The position numbers were made by a program, and so were the translations under genes. Shown here piece after piece: positions 52,950 through 63,247 of a stretch of DNA of 64,000 nt. The DNA is taken from contig NW_027476760.1 of assembly GCF_051020955.1 (NCBI RefSeq), forward strand, positions 62,001-126,000, given 5' to 3'. Origin of the DNA: Megalopta genalis. Lineage: Eukaryota > Arthropoda > Insecta > Hymenoptera > Halictidae. Within the stretch, counting starts at the first letter, position 1, and each line of letters opens with the position of its first letter. A model generated the notes under the pieces. That model saw nothing but the letters and a program-made list of their open reading frames with translations, did not search any database and was not told where the DNA came from.

Positions 52950-54211
52950 TGCGATGTAGTAGGCTCAGCTTCAAATCCATGCGGCACATATGATTTAGCT
53001 TCAAATACTTGCGATATAAGTGATATAGTTTCAAATGGAGGCGAAACGGACGAGTTAGCTTCAAATCCATGCGAGACACATGACTTAGCTTCAAATCAAT
53101 GCGATGTAGTAGGCTCAGCTTCAAATCCATGCGATATAAGTGATATAGCTTCTTAAGCAGGAGGAACAAACGAGGTAGCTTCAATTCCATGCGAAACAAA
53201 TGATTTAGCTTCAAATCAATGCGTAGTAGAAGGCGTAGCTTCAAATCCATGTGAAACAAATGGTTTAGCTTCAAATCAATGCGATGTAGAAGGTTTGGCT
53301 TCAAATCCAAGCGAAACACATGATTTAGCTTCAAATACTTGCGATATAAGTGATCTAGCTTCAAATACAGGCGAAACGAACGAGTTAGCTTCAAAATCCA
53401 CGCGATACACATGATTTAGCTTCAAATACTTGCGATATAAGTGATGTAGAATCAACTGCAGGCGAAACGAACGAGTTAGCTTCAAATCCATTCAAAACAC
53501 ATGATTTAGCAGCAAATGAATGTGATGTAGAAGGTTTAGTTTCAAATCCATGCGATACACATGATTTAGCTTCAAATCAATGCGATGTAGTAGGCTCAGC
53601 TTCAAATCCATGCGGCACATATGATTTAGCTTCAAATACTTGCGATATAAGTGATATAGTTTCAAATGGAGGCGAAACGAACGAGTTAGCTTCAAATCCA
53701 TGCGAGACACATGACTTAGCTTCAAATCAATGCGATGTAGTAGGCTCAGCTTCAAATCCATGCGATATAAGTGATATAGCTTCTTAAGCAGGAGGAACAA
53801 ACGAGGTAGCTTCAATTCCATGCGAAACAAATGATTTAGCTTCAAATCAATGCGTAGTAGAAGGCGTAGCTTCAAATCCATGTGAAACAAATGGTTTAGC
53901 TTCAAATCAATGCGAAGTAGAAGGTTTGGCTTCAAATCCAAGCGAAACACATGATTTAGCTTCAAATACTTGCGATATAAGTGATCTAGCTTCAAATACA
54001 GACGAAACGAACGAGTTAGCTTCAAAATCCACGCGATACACATGATTTAGCTTCAAATACTTGCGATATAAGTGATGTAGAATCAACTGCAGGCGAAACG
54101 AACGAGTTAGCTTCAAATTCATTCAAAACACATGATTTAGCAGCAAATCAATGTGATGTAGAAGGTTTAGTTTCAAATCCATGCGATACACATGATTTAG
54201 CTTCAAATCAA
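52950..54211. repeat. 631-bp tandem duplication (21 monomers plus one base)
   Basis: Two tandem copies meet near 53580/53581. Both contain GCGGCACATATG, TTTCAAATGGAGGCG, GCTTCTTAAGCAGGAGG, GAAGGTTTGGCTTC and the 31-bp TTCAAAATCCACGCG monomer, offset by 631 bp. The extra base relative to 630 comes from the 31-bp monomer. Few differences are seen (GACGTAG for GATGTAG, ATACAGACG for ATACAGGCG). Confidence 0.85.
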
Positions 54212-55470
54212 TGCGACGTAGTAGGCTCAGCTTCAAATCCATGCGATATAAGTGATATAGCTTCATAAGCAGGAGGAACAAACGAGGTAGCTTCCATTCC
54301 ATGCGAAACAAACGATTTAGCTTCAAATCAATGCGTAGTAGTAGGCGTAGCTTCAAATCCATGTGAAACAAATGGTTTAGCTTCAAATCAATGCGATGTA
54401 GAAGGTTTGCTTCAAATCCATGCGATACACAAGATTTATGTTCAAATCAGTGCGATGTAGTAGGCTCAGCTTCAAATCCATGCGGCACATATGATTTAGC
54501 TTCAAATACTTGCGATATAAGTGATATAGTTTCAAATGGAGGCGAAACGAACGAGTTAGTTTCAAATCCATGCGAGACACATGACTTAGCTTCAAATCAA
54601 TGGGATGTAGAAGGGTTAGTTTCAAATCCACGCGAAAGATATGATTTAGCTTCAAACACTTGGGGTATAAGTGATATAGCTTCAAATGCATACTAATCAA
54701 ACGAGTTAGCTTCAAAATCCACGCGATACACGTGATTTAGCTTCAAATACTTGCGATATAAGTGATCTAGCTTCAAATACAGGCGAAACGAACGAGTTAG
54801 CTTCAAAATCCACGCGATACACATGATTTAGCTTCAAATACTTGCGATATAAGTGATGTAGAATCAACTGCAGGCGAAACGAACGAGTTAGCTTCAAATC
54901 CATTCAAAACTCATGATTTAGCAGCAAATCAATGTGATGTAGAAGGTTTAGTATCAAATCCATGCGATACACAAGATTTAGCTTCAAATCAATGCGATGT
55001 AGTAGGCTCAGCTTCAAATCCATGCGATATAAGTGATATAGCTTCTTAAGCAGGAGGAACAAACGAGGTAGCTTCAATTCCATGCGAAACAAATGATTTA
55101 GCTTCAAATCAATGCGTAGTAGAAGGCGTAGCTTCAAATCCATGTGAAACAAATGGTTTAGCTTCAAATCAATGCGATGTAGAAGGTTTAGCTTCAATTC
55201 CGTGCGATACACAAGATTTAGCTTCAAATCAATGCGATGTAGTAGGTTCAGCTTCAAATCCATGCGGCACATATGATTTAGCTTCAAATACTTGCGATAT
55301 AAGTGATATAGTTTCAAATGGAGGCGAAACGAACGAGTTAGCATCAAATCCATGCGAAACACATGATTTAGCTGCAAATCAATGCGATATAGAAGGTTTA
55401 GCTTCAAATCCACGCGATACACTAGATTTAGCTTCAAATCAATGCGATGTAGATGGTTTGCTTCAAATCC

Positions 55471-56400
55471 ATGCGAAACACATTATTTAGCTGCAAATCA
55501 GTGCGAAGTAGAAGGCTCGGGTTCAAATCAATGCGATTCAAATGGTTCATCTTCAAATACTTGTGAAAGACATGATTTAGCTTCAACTGCATGCGAAACA
55601 AACGAGGTAGCTTCAAATCCAAGCGAAACACATGATTTATGTTCAAATTAATGCGAAGTAGAAGGCTTAGCTTCCAGTTCAAGCGAAACACATGATTAAG
55701 CTTCAAATCAATGCGAAGTAGAAGGCTTGGCTTCAAATCAATCCTAAACAAATTGCTTAGCTTCAAATACTTGTGATATACATGATATAGCTGAAAATGC
55801 AGGCGGAACGAACGAGTTAGCTTCAAATCCATGCGAAACACATGATTATGCTTCAAATCAATGCGAAGCAGAAGGCTTAGCTTCAAATCCATGCGAATCA
55901 AATGGTTTAGCTTCATATCAATGCGATGTAGAAGGTTCAGCTTCAAATCGACTCGAAACACATGATTCAGCTGCAAATCAATGCGATGTAGAAGGTTCAG
56001 CTTCAAATCCATGCGAAACACATGATTCAGCTGCAAATCAATGCGATGTAGAAGGTTTAGCTTCAAATCCATGCGAAACACATTATTTAGCTGCAAATCA
56101 GTGCGAAGTAGAAGGCTCGGGTTCAAATCAATGCGATTCAAATGGTTCATCTTCAAATACTTGTGAAAGATATGATTTAGCTTCAACTGCATGCGAAACA
56201 CATGATTTAGCTTCAAATCAATGCGATGTAGAAGGTTTAGCTTCAAATCCATGCAAAACACGTGATTTAACTTCCAATTAATGCGAAGTAGAAGGCTTAG
56301 CTTCAAATCCATGCGAATCAAATGGTTTAGCTTCAAATACTTGTAATATACGTTATTTAGATTGAACTGCATGCGAAACGAACGAGTTAGCTTCAAATCC
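55471..56400. repeat. Block shared with 29.6-30.9 kb
   Basis: The run GGCTCGGGTTCAAATC, AATGGTTCATCTTC, ACTTGTGAAAGA occurs here twice (about 55511 and 56111, 600 bp apart), and also at about 29707 and 30607. Only these four copies are seen. The part from about 55940, including AATCGACTCGAAACAC, continues collinearly with about 30285-30880 apart from about 156 bp missing. It leads into the S1-like segment, so the right third of the window was assembled from domain II and III sequence. Confidence 0.85.
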
Positions 56401-57156
56401 ATGCAAAACACATGATTTAGCTGCAAATCAATGTGATGTAGAAGGTTTAGCTTCAAATCCATGCGATACACAAGATTTAGCTTCAAATCAATGCGATGTA
56501 GTACGTTCAGCTTCAAATCCATGCGGCACATATGATTTAGCTTCAAATACTTGCGATATAAGTGATATAGTTTCAAATGGAGGCGAAACGAACGAGTAAG
56601 CTTCAAATCCATGCGAAATACGTGATTTAGTTTGAAATCAATTCGAAGTAGAAGGCTTAGCTTCAAATCCAAGCGAGACACATGATTTAGCTTCAAATCA
56701 GTGCGAAGTAGAAGGCTCAGCTTCAAATACATGCGAATATAATGGTTCGGCTTCAAATACTTGTGAAATACATGAGTTAGCTTCAACTGCATGCGAAACA
56801 CATGGTTTAGCTTAATATTCATGCGAAACGAATGGTTCAGCTCCAAATACTTGTTATATACATGATTTAGCTTCAACTGCATGTGAAACAAACGTGTTAG
56901 CTTCAAATCCATGCGAAGCACATGATTTAGCTTCAAATCGATGCGAAATAGAGGACTTAGCTTCAAATCCATGCGAAACGAATGATTTAGCACCAAATAC
57001 TTGCCAAATAAGTGATATAGATTAAAATACAGGCGAAACAAACGAGTTAGTTTCAAATCCATGCGGATCACATGATTTAGCTTCAAGTCATTGCGAAGTA
57101 GAATGCTTTGCTTCAAATCCATGCGAATCAAATGGTTTAGCTTCACAAACTTGCTA

Positions 57157-57158
57157 TA
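57157..57158. other. Target-site duplication TA, left
   Basis: The array reads ACTTGCTATA immediately before the element terminus CAGGG. In the two empty paralogues the same place reads ACTTGCTATATAAATG. Aligning these shows that only two bases, TA, are present on both sides of the element and once in the empty site. Confidence 0.92.
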
Positions 57159-58031
57159 CAGGGTGTCCCACAATTATTTTAACAGCCGAAAATGAGGGGT
57201 AGCTGAGGTCATTTGAAGTAACTTTTTCCTTTGCGAAAATGCAATCCGCGGCTTTGTTTACGAGTTATTAACGAAAAACACTGGCCAATGAGAGGTGACG
57301 GTGCGAGAGAGAGGGTCCGCGAGAGAGTCCGCAGCACGAGGCTTTGACAGAAGGTCGGGACGGACTCGAGCCGCGATCGAAGTATTGAACAAGTCACAAG
57401 GCGAGAACTTTACGGATTTTTTTTACTACATAACAGTGATATTTTTAAGAAAAACGATGTTCACCTTTACTTTAGAACGTCTGAAGAATATTTACTAATT
57501 TTTCGGACCCGAAATAATATGAAGTTTAACCGTGACAGCTGTTTTAATTTTCTGGTGTGCATGACACCTCGTGTGTACCATATGAAATTTTTATGCAAGG
57601 TGTACAGTGAAGATTAACGAATGATTTGCAAAGCTGATTTATTAATAAATAAGGGACGTAAAGGATTTGTTTATTAGAGAGATATGAAAAATATTATCAG
57701 TAAGAAACTCACCCATTTAGTTCAGGATGCATTTGCTGGCTGAAATTCATGATGTCGAAGGGCACTGACCTTGTACAACGTACAGCTGATCTTTCACTGC
57801 ACTGTCACTAAACACTGATCACTTAATTAATCACTAATAATCCGAATCACTTGTGGATATTTAAGAAAGATCACTGAGACTCGTTCGCGGATAATCGTTT
57901 ATTCGACGCGTTCGTTCGGAAGTCGACGTTTCACTGCCAAAAAATCGAGGCCTCGACCGTGGGCCCTTGTCGTTCGTCTTTCGGCCGTCCGAGGAAATAA
58001 CACCCGATACTATTTTCTTCGAAGCGCAGGG
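57159..58031 (+). repeat. Left terminal inverted-repeat arm
   Basis: About 873 bp pairing with the right arm. The outer roughly 215 bp appear identical between arms; the first mismatches come near GCGATCGAAG here against GCGTTCGAAG in the other arm, then ACAAGGCGAG against ATGAAGCGAG. Relative to the right arm it lacks about 55 bp near 57617 and about 70 bp near 57795. It ends at GCGCAGGG (58024-58031), which pairs with CCCTGCGC at 58092-58099. Confidence 0.88.
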
Positions 58032-58091
58032 TACCGCCAAATGAAATAAACAAGATATGCCGAGACGTAAACTGTGTCCGATCCGCTGTCA
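58032..58091. other. Central loop of the palindromic element
   Basis: About 60 bp (TACCGCCAAATG to CCGCTGTCA) without an obvious inverted partner lie between the innermost pairing blocks. Nothing resembling a coding segment or a captured gene is visible in it. Confidence 0.7.
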
Positions 58092-59109
58092 CCCTGCGCT
58101 CTTAGAACGTAATTAATGGCCGTGCGAAGAAAATGGTATCGAGTGTCATTTCCTCGGACGGCCGAACGAAGAACAACAAGGACCCACAGTCAAGGCCTGA
58201 ATTTTTCGGCAGTGAAACGTCGACTTCCGAACGAACGCGTCGAATAAACGATTATCCGCGAACGAGTCTCAGTGATCTTTCTTAAATATCCACAAGTGAT
58301 TCGGATTATCAGTGATTAAATAACTGATCAGTGTTTGGTGACAGTGCAGTGTAAGTGAACTTCGCAAATAACCATACCAGAGGTTCCACCGACAGTATCC
58401 CTCGAATGTTGCGGTCATCGACCTGGGATCAGCTGTTCGTTGTACGAGGTCAGTACGTACGAGTCAGCAAATGCATCCTCAACTAAATGGGTGAGTTTCT
58501 TATCGATAATATTTTTCATATTTCTCTAAAAAACAAATCCTTTACGTACCTTAACGCGATTATTTATTATTAAATCAGCTTTGCGAATCATTCGTTGAAT
58601 TCTGTTCGTACACGGAATTATTTAAATTAAAATATCATTTACGAACTTTGTTAATCTTCACTGTACACCTTGCATAAAAATTTCATATGGTACACATAAG
58701 GTGTCATGCACACCAGAAAATTAAAACGACTGTCACGGTTAAACTACATATTATTTCGAGTCCGAAAAATTAGTGAATATTCTTCAGACGTTTTAAAGTA
58801 AAGGTGAACAGCGTTTTTCTTAAAAATATCACTGTTATGTAGTTAAAAAAATCCGGAAAGTTCTCGCTTCATGACTTGTTCAATACTTCGAACGCGGCTC
58901 GAGTCCGTCCCGACCTTCTGTCAAAGCCTCGTGCTGCGGACTCTCTCGCGGACCCTCTCTCTCGCACCGTCACCTCTCATTGGCCAGTGTTTTTCGTTAA
59001 TAACTCGTAAACAAAGCCGCGGATTGCATTTTCGCAAAGGAAAAAGTTACTTCAAATGACCTCAGCTACCCCTCATTTTCGGCTGTTAAAATAATTGTGG
59101 GACACCCTG
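58092..59109 (-). repeat. Right terminal inverted-repeat arm
   Basis: About 1018 bp, the longer arm. Two stretches have no partner on the left: about 58355-58426 (within GTAAGTGAAC to ACCTGGGATC) and about 58597-58649 (TCTGTTCGTACACGG to ACGAACTTTG). Everything else pairs with the left arm at high identity. The terminus GTGGGACACCCTG is a perfect mirror of the left end. Confidence 0.88.
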
Positions 59110-59111
59110 TA
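59110..59111. other. Target-site duplication TA, right
   Basis: The array resumes as TATAAATGATATAGC directly after CCCTG. Its first two bases are the second copy of the duplicated TA. The rest continues the empty-site sequence at 35431 and 38483. Confidence 0.92.
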
Positions 59112-60480
59112 TAAATGATATAGCTTCAAATGCAGGTGAAACAAACGAGTTAGCTTCAGATCCATGTGAAATACATGATTTAGCTTCAAATCAATTCGAA
59201 GCAGAAGGCCTAGCTTCAAATCCAAGCGAGACATATGATTTAGATTCAAATCAGTGCGAAGTAGAAGGCTCAACTACAAATCCATGCGAATCTAATGGTT
59301 CGGCTTCAAATAGTTGTGATTTACATGATTTAGCTTCAACTGCATGCGAAACAAACGTGTTAGCTTAAAATCCAAGCGAAACACATGATTCAGCTTCAAG
59401 TCAATGCGAAGTAGAAGGCTTAGCTCCAAATCCATGAGAAACGAATGATTTAGCTTCAAATACTAAGAGAATATACGTAAAATAGCTTCAAATGCAGGCG
59501 AAACAAACGAGTTAGATTCAAATCCATGTGAAATAGATGATTTAGATTCAAATCAATTCGAAGTAGGAGGCATAGCTTCAAATCCAAGCGGGTCACGTGA
59601 TTTAGCTACGAATCAGTGCGAAGTATAAGGCTCAGCTTCAAATCCATGCGAATCTAATGGTTCGGCTTCAAATACTTGTGAAATACATGATATAGCTACA
59701 ACTGCATGCGAAACAAACGAGCTAGCTTCAAATCCATGCGAAACACATGATTTAGCTTCAAATCAAAGCGACGTAGAAGGTTTAGCTTCAAATGCGTCCG
59801 AAACAAATGATTTAGTTTCAAATACTTGAGATATAAGTGATATAGCTTCAAATACTTGCGATATGAGTGATATAGCTTCAAATGCAGGCGAAACAGAAGA
59901 GTTAGCGTCAAATCCATGCGGAACGAATGATTTAGCTTCAAATACTTGCTGTATAAATGAAAGAGCTTCAAATGCAGGCGAAACAAACGAGTTAGCTTCT
60001 AATCAATGCGAAACACATGATTTAGCTTCAAATCAATGCGAAGTAGAAGGCTTATAATAAAATCCATGCAAGTCAAATGGTTTAGCTTCAACTTCTTGTG
60101 ATATACATGGTTTAGCTCCGAACCATGCGAAACAAACGATTTAGCTTCAAATTAATGCGATATGAACAATTTAGCTTCAGATTCATCCGAAATACACGAA
60201 TCAGCTTCAAATTCACGCGAGACATACGATTTAGCTTCAATATCATGCGAAACACACGATTTCGCTTCAAATTCGTGCGAAATAACGATTTTGAATAATC
60301 GATTTTGCTTCAAATTCATGCGAAATGAACAATTTAGCTTCAGATTCATACGAAATACACGAATTAGCTTCAAATTCACACGAAACAAACGATTTAACTT
60401 CAATATCATGCGATAAACACGATTTCGATTGAAATTCGTGCAAAATAGCGATTTTAAACAAACGATTTAGCTTCAAATTC
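59110..60480. repeat. Right half of segment S3 (S1 paralogue split by the transposon)
   Basis: This continues the S1 match at an offset of 23681, which equals the left-side offset of 21728 plus the 1951-bp element and the 2-bp duplication. It includes the AATACTAAGAGAATATACG and CTTGCTGTATAAATG landmarks. From 60119 it enters the divergent monomer clade (AACAATTTAGCTTCAGATTC). It breaks at about 60480, where the paralogue at 36.6-37.9 kb would have continued that clade. Confidence 0.88.
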
Positions 60481-62458
60481 ATGCGAAACAATTGTTTTAG
60501 CTTCAAATACCTGTGATATACATGATTAAGCTTCTACTGCACGTGAAACAATCGTGTTGGCTTCAAATCCATGCGAAACACATGATTTAGCTTCAAATCA
60601 AAGCGACGTAGAAGGTTTAGCTTCAAATGCGTCCGAAACAAATGATTTAGTTTCAAATACTTGAGATATAAGTGATATAGCTGCAAATACTTGTGATATA
60701 CATGATTTAGCTTCAAATGGAGGCGATACAAACGAGTTAGCTTCAAATACATGCGAAACTCATAATTCAGCTACAAATTGATTCGAAACACTTGATTTAG
60801 CTTAATATTCAAGCGAAACAAATGGTTCAGCTTGAAATACTTGTGATATACATGATTTTGCTTCAACATCATGTGAAACAAACGTGTTAGATTCAAATTC
60901 AAGCGAAACACATAATTCAGCTTCAAATCAATGCGAAGTAGAAGGCTTAGCTTCAAATCCATGCGAAACGAATTATTTAGCTTGAAGTACTTGCGAATAT
61001 AAGTGGTATAGCTTCAAATCAATGCGAAGTAGAAGGCTTAGCATCAGATCCATGAGAAACAAATGGTTTAGCATCAAATACTTGTTATATAAATGATTTA
61101 GCTTCAACTGCGTGCGAAAGAAACGAGTTAGCTTCAAATCCAAGCGAAACACATGATAAGGCTTCAAATCAAAGCGAAGAAGATGGCTTAGCGTCAAGTC
61201 TATGCGAATCAAATGGTTTAGCTTCAAATACTTGCGAATGTAAGTGATATAGCTCCAAATCAATGCGAAGTAGAAGGCTTAGCTTCAAATCCATGCGAAA
61301 CAAATGGTTCAGCTCGAAATACTTGTGATATACATGATTTAGCTTCAAATGGAGGCGATACAAACGAATTAGCTTCAAATACATGCGAAACCCATAATTC
61401 AGCTTCAAAATGATTCGAAACACATGATTTAGCTTAATATTCATGCGAAACAAATGGTTCAGCTTGAAATACTTGTGATATACATGATTTATCTTCAACT
61501 GCATGCGAAACAAACGAGTTACCTTCAAATTCAGGCAAAACAAATGATTTAGCATCAAATCAATGCGAAGTAGAAGGCTTATCTTCGAATCCATGCGAAA
61601 TAAATCGTTTTGCTTCAAATACTTGTGATATACATGATTTAGCTTCAAATGGAGGCGATACAAACGAGTTAGCTGCAAATACATGCGAAACACATAATTC
61701 AGCTTCAAATTGATTAGAAACACTTGATTTAGCTTAATATTCATGCGAAACAAATGGTTTAGCTTGAAATACTTGTGATATACATGATCTTGCTTCAACT
61801 TCATGTGAAACAAACGTGTCAGCTTCAAATCCAAAGGAAACACATCATTTAATTTCAAATCGATGCGAAGTAGAAGGCTAAGCTTCAAATACATGAGAAA
61901 CAAATGATTTATCTTCACATAATTGCGATACATGTGATATAGCTTCAAATGCAGGCGAAACAGTCGAGTTAGCTTCAAATCAATGCCAAGTAGAAGGCTT
62001 AGGTTCAAATCAATGCGAAACAAATGGTTTAGCTTGAAATACCTGTGATATACATGATTTAGCTTCCACTGCATGCGAAACAAACGAGTTATCTTGAAAA
62101 CAATGCAAAACACATGATTTTGCTTAATAATGATGCGAAACGGATGGTTTAGATTCAGATACTTGTGATATACATGATTTAGCTTCAACTGCATGCGAAA
62201 CAAACGAGTTAACTTCAAATCCAAGCTAAACACATGATTTAGATACAAATCAATGCGACGTAGAATGCTTAGCTTCAAATCCATGCTAATCATATGGTTT
62301 AGCTTCAAATACTTGTCATATACATGATTTATCTTTAACTGCATGAGAAACCATCGTGTAAGCTTCAAATTCAAGCGAAACACATGATTCATCTTCAAAT
62401 CAATGCGAAGTAGAAGGCTTAGCTTCAAATCCATGCGAAACAATTGTTTTAGCTTCAA
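60481..62458. repeat. Segment paralogous to 39.1-40.6 kb, with a copied patch
   Basis: About 60484-60566 (AACAATTGTTTTAGC, AATACCTGTGATATAC, ACTGCACGTGAAAC) is nearly identical to 62443-62526 downstream. From about 60567 the sequence matches 39096 onward at an offset of 21471. The patch sits exactly at the junction, suggesting template switching or gene conversion. The segment has about 420 bp more than its paralogue, mainly TAGCTTAATATTC and TGATCTTGCTTC monomers. Confidence 0.8.
61169..62458 (-). other. Open stretch of the repeat (about 429 codons), not called a gene
   Basis: Same minus-strand frame as at 55434-57173: ten-residue leucine- and lysine-rich units with MDLKL, NHVYHKYLKL and TRLFRMQLKL variants. 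The paralogous region at 39698-40567 is open for only about 289 codons. The extra length comes from additional monomers here, not from preserved reading. I see no feature separating it from background array. Confidence 0.15.
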
Positions 62459-63247
62459 ATACCTGTGATATACATGATTAAGCTTCTACTGCACGTGAAA
62501 CAATCGTGTTGGCTTCAAATCCAAGGGAAACACATGATTTAACTTCAAATCAATGCGAAGTAGAAGGCTCAGCTTCAAATCCAAGCGAAACAAATGGATT
62601 AGCATCAAATACTTGTGAATATAAGTGATATAGCTTTTAATGCAGGCGAAACAGACGAGTTACCTTCAAATCCATGCGAATCACATGATTTACCTTCAAA
62701 TCAATGCGAAGTAGAAGGCTTATCTTCAATTCCGCGCGAAACAAATGATTTAGCTTCAAATACTTGCGATATAAGTGATATAGCTTCAAATGCAGGCGAA
62801 ACAAACGAGTTCGCTTCAAATCCATGCGAAAGACATGATTTAGCTTCAAATGCAGGTTAAACAAACGAGTTAGCTTCAAAATCCATGCGAATACAAATGA
62901 TTTAGCTTCGAATCAATGCGAAGTAGAAGGCTTAGCTTCAAATCCATGCGACACTAATGATTTAGCTTCAAATACTTGCCATATAAGTAATATATCTTCA
63001 AATGCAGGCGAATCAATCCAGTTAGTTCCGAATACATGGTAAAAAAATTGTTTAGCTTCAAATACTAGCGATATACGTGATTTAGCTTCAATTGCATGCG
63101 AAAAAAACGAATTAGCTCCAAATCCACGCGAAACACATGATTTTTCTTCAAATCAATACGAAGTAGAAGGCTTAGCTTCAAACGCATGCGAATCAAATGG
63201 TTTAGCTTTAAGTACTTGTGATATACATGATTTAGCTTCAAATCAAT
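62459..63247. repeat. Divergent terminal array, no larger period seen
   Basis: Ordinary 30-bp monomers with many private substitutions, including AATATAAGTGATATAGC near 62608 (an extra base), GCAGGTTAAACAAACG near 62850 and TCCGAATACATGGTAAAAAA near 63027. The five-class order is recognisable over short runs. I find no long block repeated elsewhere in the window. Confidence 0.75.

Larger units (their letters stand above)
41329..55440. repeat. Domain IV: second homogenised HOR region
   Basis: From 41329 the sequence is again made of domain I-type blocks with all their markers (TTCATAAGCAGG, GATTAAGCTT, GATGGTTTGCTTC, CTTGGGGTATAAG, TTCAAAATCCACG). The first 1.5 kb matches 21306-22830 at an offset of 20023, pointing to one long-range copying event. 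The region then builds its own tandem HORs of 659, 4376 and 631 bp. It ends near 55440, where GCTCGGGTTC monomers of the domain II type appear. Confidence 0.88.
1..57158. repeat. Giant 30-bp minisatellite array, left block
   Basis: Head-to-tail monomers of 30 bp fill the whole interval with no unique sequence between them. Each monomer has a near-constant part (TTAGCTTCAAAT) and a variable part around TGCGAAACACATGAT or TGCGATGTAGAAGG. Length is strongly conserved; exceptions are recurrent 29-bp and 31-bp monomers inherited within larger repeats, plus scattered single-base indels. Most monomers carry one CpG in TGCGAA or TGCGAT. The array continues past base 1. Three frames of the consensus are free of stops because the unit is exactly ten codons. 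It could be a non-coding satellite or minisatellite, or the decayed expansion of a repetitive exon; the sequence does not decide between these. Confidence 0.98.
55434..57173 (-). other. Longest open stretch of the repeat (about 580 codons), not called a gene
   Basis: The minus-strand frame giving NHVFRMDLKL-type ten-residue units stays open for about 1.74 kb. No unique domain, signal peptide or non-repeat terminus is visible. Its first codons lie inside the transposon terminal repeat and begin with TTG, so the upstream end is accidental; ATG codons occur in most monomers. This frame has few codons one substitution from a stop, so long open runs are expected by chance. It may be a translated giant-repeat protein only if transcripts support it. 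Confidence 0.2.
57159..59109. mobile_element. Non-autonomous foldback DNA transposon, 1951 bp, TA target
   Basis: This is the only non-array sequence in the window. It begins CAGGGTGTCCCAC and ends with the exact reverse complement. About 870-1020 bp on each side are inverted repeats of each other, so nearly the whole element is one imperfect palindrome with a short central loop. No transposase-length frame exists, hence non-autonomous. TA target-site duplication is the hallmark of the Tc1/mariner (IS630) superfamily; CAGGG ends also occur in other superfamilies such as hAT and piggyBac, but their 8-bp and TTAA duplications do not fit. CpG- and GC-richer parts near the ends and centre contrast with the array. 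Confidence 0.93.

Noticed and set aside
1..57158. Many open frames of 60-385 codons on both strands within the array
   Set aside because: They are the same ten-residue units read in the three stop-poor frames, often overlapping on opposite strands. Their lengths follow from HOR structure, they have no unique ends or domains, and most identical copies recur at HOR spacing.
1..57158. CRISPR-like array of 30-bp repeats
   Set aside because: The repeats are contiguous; the variable half is itself drawn from a few classes and is not a set of unique spacers. There are no cas genes or leader, and the context is eukaryotic.
57209..57397. Minus-strand frame of 62 codons in the left arm
   Set aside because: It is the mirror image of the frame at 58871-59059 because the arms are inverted copies; the two differ at essentially one residue. 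It lies in terminal-repeat DNA with no recognisable domain, so it is treated as spurious.
57295..57498. Plus-strand frame of 67 codons in the left arm
   Set aside because: Overlaps the previous frame on the opposite strand, is not preserved in the right arm, and is rich in low-complexity GAGAGAG sequence.
58871..59059. Plus-strand frame of 62 codons in the right arm
   Set aside because: Mirror copy of the left-arm frame; conservation between arms reflects palindrome identity and not coding constraint.
57159..59109. LTR retrotransposon or viral insertion
   Set aside because: The ends are inverted, not direct, repeats. The duplication is TA, and there is no reverse transcriptase, gag-like or other viral reading frame.
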